Shown here: positions 25,943 to 34,058 of the stretch, one piece after another
Layout: the number at the start of each line of letters is the position of its first letter
How positions within the stretch are numbered: position 1 is the stretch's first letter
Assembly (NCBI GenBank): GCA_027858965.1
Contig: JAQIBS010000225.1
Coordinates: 1 to 51,887 of the forward strand
Direction of reading: 5' to 3'
Source of the DNA: Kiritimatiellia bacterium
Lineage (GTDB): Bacteria > Verrucomicrobiota > Kiritimatiellia > RFP12 > UBA1067
DNA: 51,887 bases
Notes under the pieces: model-generated
Seen by the model: only the letters and a program-made list of their open reading frames with translations
Databases searched by the model: none
Told to the model about the DNA's origin: nothing
Position numbers and translations under genes: made by a program

Positions 25943-26722
25943 ATGAATATTCAGGAACTAAGAGACAAGCAGGGCTTTATTTCAGACATGGATGGAGTTA
26001 TCTACCATGGTAATCGTCTGATTCCCGGTGCTCAAGAGCTGGTTGCATGGCTTGAAAGCAGCGCAAAGAAATACATTTTTCTTACCAATAGCAGTCAACG
26101 TTCCCCTCGCGAGCTCAGCCAGAAGCTGGACCGGCTGGGGATTCATGTGGGGGAAGAACACTTCTATACCAGCGCAATGGCCACAGCGGCTTTTCTTCAG
26201 AGCCAGTGCCCTGGTGGCAGTGCCTATGTGATTGGGGAGCCGGCTTTGACCAATGCCCTTTACGAAGCCGGGTTTACCATGAATGACAATAATCCTGATT
26301 ATGTTGTTGTGGGAGAAACTTCCAACTATACTTATGATCGCATCTGCTTCGCTGTCTCTCTTGTCAACAAAGGCTCCCGTCTGATTGGCACAAATCCGGA
26401 TACCACAGGCCCGGTCGAAAGCGGGATTGTTCCAGCTACAGGGGCTCTTATGGCACCGATTGAAATGGCCACAGGGGCTAAGGCGTATTATGTTGGGAAA
26501 CCGAATCCGATCATGATGCGGAGTGCCTTGAAAATGGTGGAGTGTCGCCGCGAAGATACCATTATTATCGGAGATCGCATGGATACGGATATTATTGCCG
26601 GTGTTGAAGCCGGAATGAAAACTGTTCTTGTGCAGACAGGCGTAACGACTCCGGAAAGCATGCGGCAGTTTGCCTACCGTCCCTCGCTGGTATTGCAGAG
26701 CATCGCAGAAATTCCCGGATAA
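25943..26722 (+). CDS. NagD-like HAD-IIA sugar phosphatase
   Basis: Cytoplasmic HAD-superfamily phosphatase of the NagD/4-nitrophenylphosphatase type, 259 residues, the usual size. Visible motifs are the nucleophile loop SDMDGVIYHG (motif I, DxD), LTNSSQRSP (motif II), the GKPNP phrase with its Lys typical of the subfamily, and IIGDRMDTDI (motif IV acidic pair). Substrates in this family are nucleotide or sugar monophosphates. It is the only plus-strand gene in the left 30 kb, divergent from the sialidase relic and convergent with the PHP gene, so it is probably transcribed alone. An antisense frame over the whole gene is a shadow. Confidence 0.92.
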   Translation: MNIQELRDKQGFISDMDGVIYHGNRLIPGAQELVAWLESSAKKYIFLTNSSQRSPRELSQKLDRLGIHVGEEHFYTSAMATAAFLQSQCPGGSAYVIGEPALTNALYEAGFTMNDNNPDYVVVGETSNYTYDRICFAVSLVNKGSRLIGTNPDTTGPVESGIVPATGALMAPIEMATGAKAYYVGKPNPIMMRSALKMVECRREDTIIIGDRMDTDIIAGVEAGMKTVLVQTGVTTPESMRQFAYRPSLVLQSIAEIPG

Positions 26723-26820
26723 AACTCTGCCGCTTTCAGTCATTTGCCGATCAGGCGCCTCACAACTCCATTACATATCCTCCAGTCAAGTATCTCCCGC
26801 AAGTGCTGGTGTTTAAGGTG

Positions 26821-28140
26821 TTATTTTACATCCTTTGAGGGAATGTCTGCGTTTTTAATGATTCCAAATGGATTTGTGAGAATTCGATTAATATGGCCAC
26901 CCTCTTTTAGAATAATCTCAGCACGCACATAGTTCCGCAGTTTGGGATTGCTCCTGATGTCTAATGTTTTGCCGACATGAACCACTTGTCCCAAAGGCCA
27001 GGGACTCTCGCTTATTTTATAATCCTTTACAGGTTCCAAAGACTGGGGTGCAGAAATCCACTTGATCTGGTCATAGCCGGTTGCATGAATTGTAATGGTT
27101 CCCGAGTCTTCATCGACATTGATTTCTTTAATCTCGGGAAATGTTGATAAGCCAAGCGGGTCTTCCATATAATTAACCATTTTTGTTGAGACGTACATGA
27201 AAAATTGTCCTGCCTCCATAGCTTCCCGAACGCTAGAATCCGTCAGTTCACTGAGTAAAAAAACGTTACATGTTTGTTTTATGTTCTTCATGCTATGCAT
27301 ATCATCGTTGCCAAAACCCCAGATCGGTCTGGCGGGCATAAATCTGGTGAGCAGTTGATCCCAAAGCGCTTCATTGTATTTTGCACTGCCATTTGTTACC
27401 TCAATCCCAACCAAATAACGGGGCGAGTGATTCCGATATCTTTCAATGTACCACTGTAATGGTTTTCTCTCCCACCAACTATGTTTATCCGAAATACTTG
27501 GGTGGTTTAAAATAGCCAACCCTCCCTTATTTTTTACCGCTGCAAGTTGGTCGTCTTCTGATATTTCATGTCCATCGCTGTCTGTTATCTTGTAGGGGGC
27601 CTGACGGCCTATTTTGTCGCCTGGATTTCCATGCCAAATTCCATAATTATTATAATAACTATTGATATGATGCTTGTATGTGAGTTCGCTGCCCTGAATG
27701 CCGACCATACCCAAATCATCCGGCGCTGGTGTCCCATAATCGGTCCATGGCCACGTTGGGTTGGCAGGGTAATTATCCGGTTTGGGGGCTTTGGGATACG
27801 GGCTGGCTTTTTCTATAGGTAGCGGTCCCCAATTCCCAACGATTCTCCGGTTCGGTTCATTCCAATCGTGATCGGTAATTGATAAAACGGTGTATCCGGC
27901 TTTGCGGTATGCGAGGATCACTTCCTCTGGCATATGGTATCCATCGCTCTGTAGTGTATGAAGGTGTAGTGCCGCTTTATGTTGCTGGATTGTGCGCCAA
28001 GCTACTTTTTTATACGGATTCAATACGACAATGCTAGTGCCTTTGTGGATGTTGGATGATGCGATTTGACCAGCGACTTTTCCCACTGAAAAAGAGCCGA
28101 TTGCTAAAACTGTGCTTTTCAAAAAAACTCTTCTTTGCAT
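26821..28140 (-). CDS. Exported PHP-domain metal-dependent phosphoesterase-like protein
   Basis: 439-residue protein with an N-terminal twin-arginine-like signal (RRVFLKS) and a PHP domain. The metal-binding motifs HLHTLQSDG (59-67) and ITDHD (88-92) and a later ILNHPS are typical. The C-terminal ~110 residues, with KWISAPQSLEPV and AEIILKEGGHINRILTNPFGI, form a beta-rich extension. Exported PHP proteins are found near glycan-degrading genes in related bacteria, where the substrate is usually unknown. It is 29 bases downstream of the DapA-like gene on the same strand, so probably co-transcribed, but its base composition is clearly more AT-rich than that gene. GGGG lies nine bases before the ATG. 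Confidence 0.82.
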   Translation of the reverse strand: MQRRVFLKSTVLAIGSFSVGKVAGQIASSNIHKGTSIVVLNPYKKVAWRTIQQHKAALHLHTLQSDGYHMPEEVILAYRKAGYTVLSITDHDWNEPNRRIVGNWGPLPIEKASPYPKAPKPDNYPANPTWPWTDYGTPAPDDLGMVGIQGSELTYKHHINSYYNNYGIWHGNPGDKIGRQAPYKITDSDGHEISEDDQLAAVKNKGGLAILNHPSISDKHSWWERKPLQWYIERYRNHSPRYLVGIEVTNGSAKYNEALWDQLLTRFMPARPIWGFGNDDMHSMKNIKQTCNVFLLSELTDSSVREAMEAGQFFMYVSTKMVNYMEDPLGLSTFPEIKEINVDEDSGTITIHATGYDQIKWISAPQSLEPVKDYKISESPWPLGQVVHVGKTLDIRSNPKLRNYVRAEIILKEGGHINRILTNPFGIIKNADIPSKDVK

Positions 28141-28169
28141 AATCGAAATCCCCTATTTAAACTGACATT

Positions 28170-29285
28170 TCACTCCTTGACGAAACGAAGCATATCGTCA
28201 TAGCACTCGTCGAGCTCGGCCTTCTGGAGGTCCGTAAGGGAAATATCACTGAGTTTCCACTTTGTAGTGTCACCGACTGCCACCATGCCTTGTTCCTTCT
28301 TCTTGGCCTTGAGGTATACGCGCGACAGCGTGGTTTTGAACACACCCTGACGCTGTAGGTAATAAAGTGAGTACCCACGCAGGCCTCCGGGAAAGCCGCG
28401 CTGGTCGATCAGGAGGCGGAACAACGCATAAGCAAGCGTCAGTTTGCCGTAGCGGTCGTTGTTCTCCATCTGTTTCCAGATGTATCCCAGCAAAGGCGCG
28501 TATGCGCACCTTTCTGTGATAAGCCCCTCCGAGCCGCAACGGCGGCTCTGGTAGAGCCATTGCCAACCGCCCCATGCGCTGAATACCGTGTGGATAATCG
28601 GCTTCGCGGCGTTCTCTTTGATCATGTGGTTGTTCGCTTTCATGCCTCCCGACTCTTCTTTGATATATCCGTAGATTGACGGGTATTTCTTTGCGAGGTC
28701 GATCAGCATTTCGACCGTCGGGGACGGGCATTTATTGTTCACGACCGTCTGGATGATCACCGGACGCTGCGCCACCTGGCCCTGCGCCTCGTAGTAGGCG
28801 CGCACATCGTCGAGCGTCCTGCCCTTGCTCGGCGGACGCGTGATGATCGCGATATTGGTTCGCGTGTACTTCTTTGCAATCTGCTCGACGGCCTCGGTTT
28901 CGCGGATCATCTGCGCTATGTCCACGCCGTTGCAACCGAACGTCATCATGCCGTTGACGTCCTGCATCGCCGCTGCGCACGCCTCATACCCCTTTACCTT
29001 CTCGTCGAAGGTCAACAGGTCGACCGCGTCGTTCGACTGACACCAGATCACGCCCGGGCATCCGCTGTCTACGGTGAAGCGTACACCGCGTTTGAGCGAC
29101 TCGTAGTCCACGCTGCCGTCCTTGTTGTATGGCGTGGAGAGGATCGGGAACGGGCCGCGCATCCGTTTTTCGCCGCCGCCGTCCGCTTTTGCAACAGCGG
29201 TGGACACTTTTTTGGGTGCTCCCGTCGTGCATCCGGCGAGCGCCGCGCTCGCCAAACCCAATGATATAAAATTCCGTCTCTGCAT
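28170..29285 (-). CDS. Exported DapA/NAL-family aldolase-like protein
   Basis: Dihydrodipicolinate synthase/N-acetylneuraminate lyase superfamily TIM barrel, 371 residues from the ATG at 29285. AAAGGA stands seven bases upstream of that ATG; the upstream GTG is less likely. The N-terminus joins a twin-arginine-like QRRNFISLG to a lipobox ALAGC, so it should be exported and lipid-anchored, unusual for this normally cytoplasmic family. YGYIKEESGG holds the expected Schiff-base Lys. A C-terminal extension of ~70 residues follows the barrel. Likely chemistry is aldol cleavage or hydration of a keto acid or keto-sugar. It lies 24 bases downstream of the oxidoreductase gene and shares its high G+C. 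Confidence 0.8.
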   Translation of the reverse strand: MQRRNFISLGLASAALAGCTTGAPKKVSTAVAKADGGGEKRMRGPFPILSTPYNKDGSVDYESLKRGVRFTVDSGCPGVIWCQSNDAVDLLTFDEKVKGYEACAAAMQDVNGMMTFGCNGVDIAQMIRETEAVEQIAKKYTRTNIAIITRPPSKGRTLDDVRAYYEAQGQVAQRPVIIQTVVNNKCPSPTVEMLIDLAKKYPSIYGYIKEESGGMKANNHMIKENAAKPIIHTVFSAWGGWQWLYQSRRCGSEGLITERCAYAPLLGYIWKQMENNDRYGKLTLAYALFRLLIDQRGFPGGLRGYSLYYLQRQGVFKTTLSRVYLKAKKKEQGMVAVGDTTKWKLSDISLTDLQKAELDECYDDMLRFVKE

Positions 29286-29309
29286 GGTTTTTCCTTTTTT
29301 CACGATTGT

Positions 29310-30752
29310 TTACACCTTTATTTCCCAGCCGGGCCGATAGGTTGTCTTGAGAAACGCGTTCGCGGAATCGTTGTTCGTGATCTTTGTGTCGTTCCACTCG
29401 AGTTTTTTGAGTCCCGCACGGGCTGCCACGTTGCCAAGGAGCACTGTCGTGGCAAGGGGTGCGGAATAATCGAAGTTGCAGCCGGCCGGCCGGTTTGGAT
29501 TACGGATCGCGCGAAGCCAATCCTCCTGATGGTTCATTCCCCTCTCGCGCGGGATTGTCTTTGGCGGCTTTGGGAGTTTCTTTCTGAGGTTGTCCGGGAT
29601 GAACTGGAGTCCGTTACCGTGCGGACCAATGGCCATGACGCCATTCTCTCCCACGTACACCGTACCGAGGCAGCCAAGCTTTTGTCCGTGTTTCTGTTCG
29701 AGTTCCTCTATGATCGGCGGCAGGTTCTGGTAGTCGCGCTTCAGGCAGATGCCTGTTTTGTTCACGTGCGCCTTGTCGTACGGGATGCCGTCCTTCACGC
29801 CGTCATACCAATGCAGTGTCATTGCGTCCATGCCCTTGCGAGCCGGGAAGCTCCAGTGGATAGTGTTGCGCCACGTCCAACTCCCTGTCACGCCCCACTT
29901 GAGATCGGTGGCCTCCACGCTCGCGGGATGGACCTCGCCGAGGCGAAGCGCCCAGAACGCAGGGTCGAGGATGTGCGTGCCCATGTTGCCGATCGCGCCG
30001 TTGCCGTATCCGATCCATGCGTGCCAGTCATGTGGGTGCATGCCGTTATGGTCCGCGGTCGCCTTGTAATAATCGCACACCGGGGCGGGTCCGCACCACG
30101 CGTCCCAGTCCATGCCCTTCGGCGGCTCGGCCTTCGGCGGACGGTACATCATCGCGTTCAGGCGGTCATCGAAGGCCCATACGTCATGAATTTGCCCGAG
30201 TGCGCCGCTCTGAATGTACTCCACGAGACGGCGCATACCTTCGTCGCTGTGGCCGTGGTTGCCGACCTGTGTCGCGACACCAGACTTTTTTTGCGCCGCG
30301 TGCATGAGGCGCACCTCCTCGACTGTGAGGGCCATCGGCTTCTCGACGTAGACGTGAAGGCCCTTCGACATCGCCAGGATTGCTGCGGTGGCGTGGTGGT
30401 GGTTCGGCGTTGCAATCGCGACGGCATCGATCTCTTTCCCCATCTTTTCCAGCATCTCGCGGTAATCGTAAAAAGCCCGGATTTTCGAGCTGTCCGTCGT
30501 TGGTTGATGATGCTTCACTACGGCGCGGATCCTGTTCCAATGGCTGGGATCCGGCTCGGCCATACAGACGATTTCCTCGTCTGGACCGCACATGTTGTTC
30601 AAAATGCCGTACCGGGTGCTGAGCCCCATGCGGCCGCCACATCCGATGAGGCCCAGCCGGATTTTTTTCCGTCCTGCAACCTGCTCACCGATGGAAAACA
30701 ATGGAATCACCGCACTACCTGCGGCTGCCTTCAAAAAATTACGACGTCTCAT
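29310..30752 (-). CDS. Exported Gfo/Idh/MocA-family oxidoreductase
   Basis: NAD(P)-dependent sugar oxidoreductase family, 480 residues. A Tat signal (RRRNFLKAAAGSAVIP) precedes the Rossmann motif GLIGCGGRMG, the catalytic VEKPMAL segment and the GNMGTHILDPAFWALRLG region typical of secreted members. A Tat signal fits export with a tightly bound cofactor. The C-terminal ~130 residues include the NHQEDWLRAIRNPNRP segment common in this exported subgroup. AGGGGAGA precedes the ATG. It is the first gene of a probable operon with the DapA-like and PHP genes. Third positions are strongly G/C-rich compared with flanking genes, suggesting transfer. Substrate is unknown. Confidence 0.9.
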   Translation of the reverse strand: MRRRNFLKAAAGSAVIPLFSIGEQVAGRKKIRLGLIGCGGRMGLSTRYGILNNMCGPDEEIVCMAEPDPSHWNRIRAVVKHHQPTTDSSKIRAFYDYREMLEKMGKEIDAVAIATPNHHHATAAILAMSKGLHVYVEKPMALTVEEVRLMHAAQKKSGVATQVGNHGHSDEGMRRLVEYIQSGALGQIHDVWAFDDRLNAMMYRPPKAEPPKGMDWDAWCGPAPVCDYYKATADHNGMHPHDWHAWIGYGNGAIGNMGTHILDPAFWALRLGEVHPASVEATDLKWGVTGSWTWRNTIHWSFPARKGMDAMTLHWYDGVKDGIPYDKAHVNKTGICLKRDYQNLPPIIEELEQKHGQKLGCLGTVYVGENGVMAIGPHGNGLQFIPDNLRKKLPKPPKTIPRERGMNHQEDWLRAIRNPNRPAGCNFDYSAPLATTVLLGNVAARAGLKKLEWNDTKITNNDSANAFLKTTYRPGWEIKV

Positions 30753-31017
30753 TTGTATTCTCCCCTAAAAAAGTTCAGCAGTATTTTTTCATCATACCGA
30801 TAATAGCCATGGTTTTCAACTAGTATCACCGCAAATTGTAAATCCGCATCCCATCAGTCTCCGCCAAGGCTACGCCCTGACAAGTAGGATGCAGGAGTTT
30901 AGGTGTTTAGACTGTTAAGTTTTTAGGTTTGCTACGAAAAAGTCGCAATTTAGAGTCGCTAAATGAAAAAAATTGGTGTCAGGCAGTAAAACTTTAAAAC
31001 TAACTTTGATATTCCCG

Positions 31018-31046
31018 TTGACACCTGATACGTAACGCGTTACACT
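31018..31046 (+). promoter_or_regulatory. higBA promoter with overlapping operator
   Basis: TTGACA (31018-31023), a 17-base spacer and TACACT (31041-31046) form a near-consensus sigma-70 promoter. A perfect palindrome GTAACGCGTTAC (31032-31043) covers the end of the spacer and the start of the -10 box, as expected for the HigA operator. The predicted transcription start falls at or next to the higB ATG (31053). The remaining 265 bases up to the divergent oxidoreductase gene show no gene. Confidence 0.75.
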
Positions 31047-31052
31047 GAGGAA

Positions 31053-31331
31053 ATGATAAGGAAGTTCAGACATCGAGGTTTGGAGCGGTTCTTTTTGAAA
31101 GGTACAAAGGCTGGCATCCAAGCGGCACATGAAAGACGGATTCGGTTGATTCTTGCCCGTCTACATGCTTCAACATGCCCGCAAGATATGAATTTGCCAG
31201 GATTGCGGCTACATGAATTGAAAGGGACACGAAAAGGAATTTGGTCCGTAAGTGTAAGTGGAAATTGGCGGATTACGTTCGCTTTTTATGGCCTCGATGC
31301 AATTGATGTTGACTATGAAGATTATCATTAA
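31053..31331 (+). CDS. higB: HigB-type toxin (RelE superfamily mRNA interferase)
   Basis: 92-residue toxin of the plasmid-maintenance killer family, a ribosome-dependent mRNA endonuclease in characterised members. The start MIRKFRHRGLERFF, the middle LHELKGTRKGIWSVSVSGNWRITFAF and the end DAIDVDYEDYH match the family along its whole length. Its partner higA begins 12 bases downstream, in the toxin-first order typical of hig modules. The start codon matches the family N-terminus, but a promoter -10 box ends only six bases before it, so the message may be leaderless. The gene looks intact. Confidence 0.93.
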   Translation: MIRKFRHRGLERFFLKGTKAGIQAAHERRIRLILARLHASTCPQDMNLPGLRLHELKGTRKGIWSVSVSGNWRITFAFYGLDAIDVDYEDYH

Positions 31332-31343
31332 AAGGAGATCAAA

Positions 31344-31631
31344 ATGAGAATGCATAATCCACCTCATCCAGGAGAAGTCTTAAAGGAACTGTGTCTTGAA
31401 CCCTTGGGAATTTCCATAACGGATGCCGCTAAAGCTCTCGGCGTGGCTCGAAAAACGCTATCTGCGATTGTGAATGGGCGCTCTGGTATTAGTCCGGAGA
31501 TGGCCATACGCTTAGGCAAGGCTTTCGATACTTCACCGGAAAGCTGGCTGAATCAGCAGGTTCAGTATGATCTTAGCGAAGCCGAAAAGAGTTCAAAAAA
31601 ACTGAACGTCAAAAAATTTGTCGCAGCCTAA
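31344..31631 (+). CDS. higA: HigA-type antitoxin (XRE helix-turn-helix)
   Basis: 95-residue antitoxin that should bind HigB and repress the higBA promoter. The N-terminal [19 protein letters not shown] is the hallmark of the HigA/VapI family. The helix-turn-helix follows in [38 protein letters not shown] charged C-terminal tail (~70-95) probably contacts the toxin. AAAGGAG lies eight bases before the ATG, a much stronger ribosome site than that of higB, consistent with excess antitoxin. The palindrome GTAACGCGTTAC at the promoter is its likely target. Confidence 0.93.
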   Translation: MRMHNPPHPGEVLKELCLEPLGISITDAAKALGVARKTLSAIVNGRSGISPEMAIRLGKAFDTSPESWLNQQVQYDLSEAEKSSKKLNVKKFVAA

Positions 31632-31697
31632 CAAGTGGCTCTCACCAGATAAAGCTATGATATTGTTGAATATCCGAGCTTAACGATTTATAGGTTT

Positions 31698-31728
31698 TGT
31701 TCGATTTAGTTTGTATCTAAATCGAACA
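31698..31728. terminator. Perfect 12-bp inverted repeat after higA
   Basis: TGTTCGATTTAG and CTAAATCGAACA pair perfectly around a seven-base loop, 67 bases beyond higA. It is followed by TTTGTTG, so it could terminate higBA. It could also be an operator for the broken methyltransferase gene that follows. Confidence 0.5.
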
Positions 31729-31776
31729 TTTGTTGAGGAAAAATAAGAGTGGAATTTATGTTGGAATACGATCTTG

Positions 31777-32109
31777 ATGCGGGATATGGAAAAAATAGAT
31801 GACATAAAGAAATCTCTGGAAAAGATCAAGGTCTATGAGCTTCTGCTAAAATCGGGATTTGAACTGACCGCGAAGGTGGATAAACTCGATCTGGAGGAAA
31901 AAACGGTCTATTCGATTGAGGACGGGGCGCTGTTGATCTGTCTTGAGAGTGAGTTGACAAAAGAGGCCATTACTGCAATGGCGCGTCGGCATCCTTCGCG
32001 TGTGGTCTGTCTTGACCAGGGTTTCTCAGGGAACGACCAGCTTAAAACCAACGCGGTGCAGATTATGAAATCGCACGAGGTTGATGATTTCCGGACAGTG
32101 TACAGATAA
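31777..32109 (+). pseudogene. 3' remnant of a type III DNA methyltransferase (Mod)
   Basis: The ~110-codon frame matches only the C-terminal end of type III Mod proteins: YELLLKSGFEL, SIEDGALLICLE, RRHPSRVVCLDQGFSGNDQLKTNA and a terminal DDFRTVYR. The catalytic DPPY and FxGxG regions, several hundred residues upstream in intact Mod, are absent, and higBA stands where they should be. It is the 5' flank of a decayed type III restriction-modification locus whose Res remains lie at 34059-34858. The frame opens at a weak TTG/ATG, so expression is doubtful. Confidence 0.8.
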
Positions 32110-32224
32110 TGCGTTCGCCACGCATTATTAGATTCCGCTGCGCGGAATTGGATTGTGGAAGGGCCGATTTATTAGCAGGCTACGCCTGTTCGGTTTCAAC
32201 TGTAGCGTTGGCTCTGAGAGCCAA
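32106..32224. repeat. Cluster of four short hairpins
   Basis: Within 120 bases there are four near-perfect palindromes. ATAATGCGT/ACGCATTAT (32106-32128) overlaps the mod stop. ATTCCGC/GCGGAAT lies at 32132-32148. CAGGC/GCCTG lies at 32176-32188. TTGGCTCTGAGAGCCAA (32208-32224) is copy 4 of the dispersed 17-nt family. With the adjacent MITE they fill the 320-bp gap before the ATPase gene. Confidence 0.55.
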
Positions 32225-32277
32225 TAACTATTAGGAAAAACAATTGTGATTTGCCCTTTGATTAAGGTGGTAAACAC

Positions 32278-32404
32278 GTAACTTCTCAATAACCGGTCAG
32301 AGAACTAAGACACCCTAAAGGGTGAACAACAAACGGGGATTGGTAATGCACCTGTTTGTTGTCCAGGCTTTAGCCTGTCTCAAAGCGGGTTATTGAGAAG
32401 TTAC
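32278..32404. mobile_element. 127-bp MITE with IS66-like ends and 8-bp target duplication
   Basis: Perfect 17-bp terminal inverted repeats, GTAACTTCTCAATAACC at 32278-32294 and its complement at 32388-32404, are flanked by identical 8-bp direct repeats GTAAACAC (32270-32277 and 32405-32412). IS66-family elements characteristically begin with GTAA and duplicate 8 bp, so this is best read as a non-autonomous IS66-type miniature element. Inside, GTGAACAACAAAC faces GTTTGTTGTC, and small hairpins CACCCTAAAGGGTG and CAGGCTTTAGCCTG are present. There is no coding capacity. It inserted just upstream of the ribosome site of the ATPase gene; removing it restores a continuous leader. Confidence 0.85.
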
Positions 32405-32429
32405 GTAAACACAAGGAGAACTGTAAATT

Positions 32430-33964
32430 ATGGATGCGAAAGAGCTTATGGCGGTGTTAGACCGTGGGGAGGATTCCTCCCGCCAGTTTAAGGCTAATGT
32501 CTTGAATGGGCTTTCGTTTGCACAGGAGTTAGTAGCACTTTCCAATGCGAACGGCGGAGAAGTCTATATCGGTGTTGCTGATGACGGGAGTGTGGCAGGA
32601 CTTGCTAAAAAAGATATTTCGCGGTTGAATCAGCTTGTATCCAATGCGGCTTCGCAGATGGTACGCCTTCGGTTAATCCTACTACAGAAAATGTTGCACA
32701 CCCAGATGGCATTGTGATGGTGGTGCGAGTTCCGGCTGGTGTCTCGAAACCTTATTCGGATAAGGATGGCGTGGTCTGGGTGAAGTGCGGTGCGGATAAG
32801 CGCAAGGCAACGGCAAGGGATGAAGTTCTTAGGATGTATCAGGCTTCTGCACTGATTCATGGGGATGAGGTGCCGGTTCGTGATATGACGGTTGAGGATG
32901 TGGAGATGAGCGCATTCAGCCGCTTTTATGAAAAACTTTTTGAGGAACCGCTCTCTGAGCAGGAGCTGCCTTTGGCGCGGATTTTTGAGAATCTTAACCT
33001 GAGCCGTAAGGGAAACCTCAATGTGGCGGGTGCATTGCTGTTCGGCAGGAATGTGGAGTTTAAGCTTCCTGTCTTTATTGTTAAATGCGTGGCATTCCCA
33101 GGTGATGACATTGATGTGGAATGTTATGATGACAGTGAGGACATCTCCGGTCTGCTGGAGAATGTCTATGATCGGACGATGGGGTTTATCCTGCGGAACC
33201 TTCGTCGGGTGCAGGATGGGCAGGGGGTTAACTCTCTAGGAAAGTTGGAGATACCCAAAATTGTTTTTGAAGAGTTGATTGTGAACGCTCTGGTTCACCG
33301 CGATTACTTTGTATCGGCACCGATTAGAGTTCTTATGTTTTCGGACCGGATAGAGATTATCAGCCCCGGGCATCTGCCGAATAATCTGACGGTGGAGAAT
33401 ATCAAGAGCGGAAATTCAAATACACGTAACCCGATTCTGGCCTCTTTTGCGACTAAACTGCTGCCTTATCGTGGTCTGGGAAGCGGTGTTCGCAGGGCTC
33501 TTAAAGAATATCCCGCAACTGATTTTGTGGATGACCGTGATGGAAATGTGTTTAAGTGCATTGTTCAGGCGGAACTCGCACATAAGGACTCCGAACTCGC
33601 ACATAAGGGCTCCGAACTCGCACATAAGGGCTCCGAACTCGCACATAAGGGCTCTGAACTCGCACATAAGGGCTCTGAACTCGCACATAAGGAGCTTGAA
33701 CTCGCACATAAGGAAGAGCTGACTCAGATTGCAAGGGCGATCTCAACTTCAAAAAGATCCTCGCAGGAAGAGGTTGAGAGGTGTGTCGTTGCATTGTGCA
33801 GGGTTTGTGAGCTCTCAAGCCAGGAATTGGCGCATTTGATGAATAGGGATGAGAAGGCTCTTCGTTCTCATTATTTGAATCCTCTTTGTGAGAAGGGTAT
33901 GTTGCGGCGTAAGTTTGCAGAGAAAAACCATCCGCGTCAGAAATATCTGACGGTGAAGGAGTGA
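32430..33964 (+). pseudogene. AlbA_2/Schlafen-type ATP-binding regulator (AAA_4), frameshifted
   Basis: Two overlapping frames (32430-32717 and 32714-33964) together encode one ~511-residue protein. The N-terminal AlbA_2 domain has EDSSRQFKANVLN, ALSNANGGEVYIGV and KPYSDKDGVVWVKCGADKRKATARDEVLRMYQ. A C-terminal HATPase_c_4-like region has ELIVNALVHRDYF and ISPGHLPNNLTVENIKSGNSNTRNP. The break is at ~32665: reading ...SQMVR in the first frame and PSVNPTTENVAHPDGIVMVV in the second restores the family sequence if one base is added. A 21-bp tandem repeat follows the ATPase region, then a winged-helix-like tail. Such proteins often sit between mod and res genes of type III loci, as here. Either a true mutation or a sequencing slip is possible. 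Confidence 0.82.
33572..33718 (+). repeat. Seven tandem 21-bp units encoding ELAHKGS heptads
   Basis: Units start every 21 bases at 33572, 33593, 33614, 33635, 33656, 33677 and 33698 with core GAACTCGCACATAAG. They encode SELAHKG-type heptads, probably a helical linker. The array is open in several frames on both strands, so shadow frames here are spurious. Near-identity of the inner units suggests recent slippage expansion. Confidence 0.9.
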
Positions 33965-34058
33965 TTCTTATTTTATCAGAACCCGCAGAAAGAATTGCTT
34001 ATTTTGTAAGTTATTGTAGGTCAACGATTTCTTATTTTATCGCAACCTGCACTTTTAG

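Noticed and set aside
25982..26743. 253-codon minus-strand open frame over the NagD-like gene
   Set aside because: The opposite strand encodes an intact HAD-IIA protein with all motifs; the antisense product has none and no ribosome site.
29529..30803. 424-codon plus-strand open frame
   Set aside because: It is antisense to a clear Gfo/Idh/MocA gene in GC-rich DNA; its translation shows no family features and is rich in His, Arg and Val.
33572..33718. Possible CRISPR array
   Set aside because: The 21-bp units are contiguous without spacers and are in frame with the ATPase gene; no cas genes are present.
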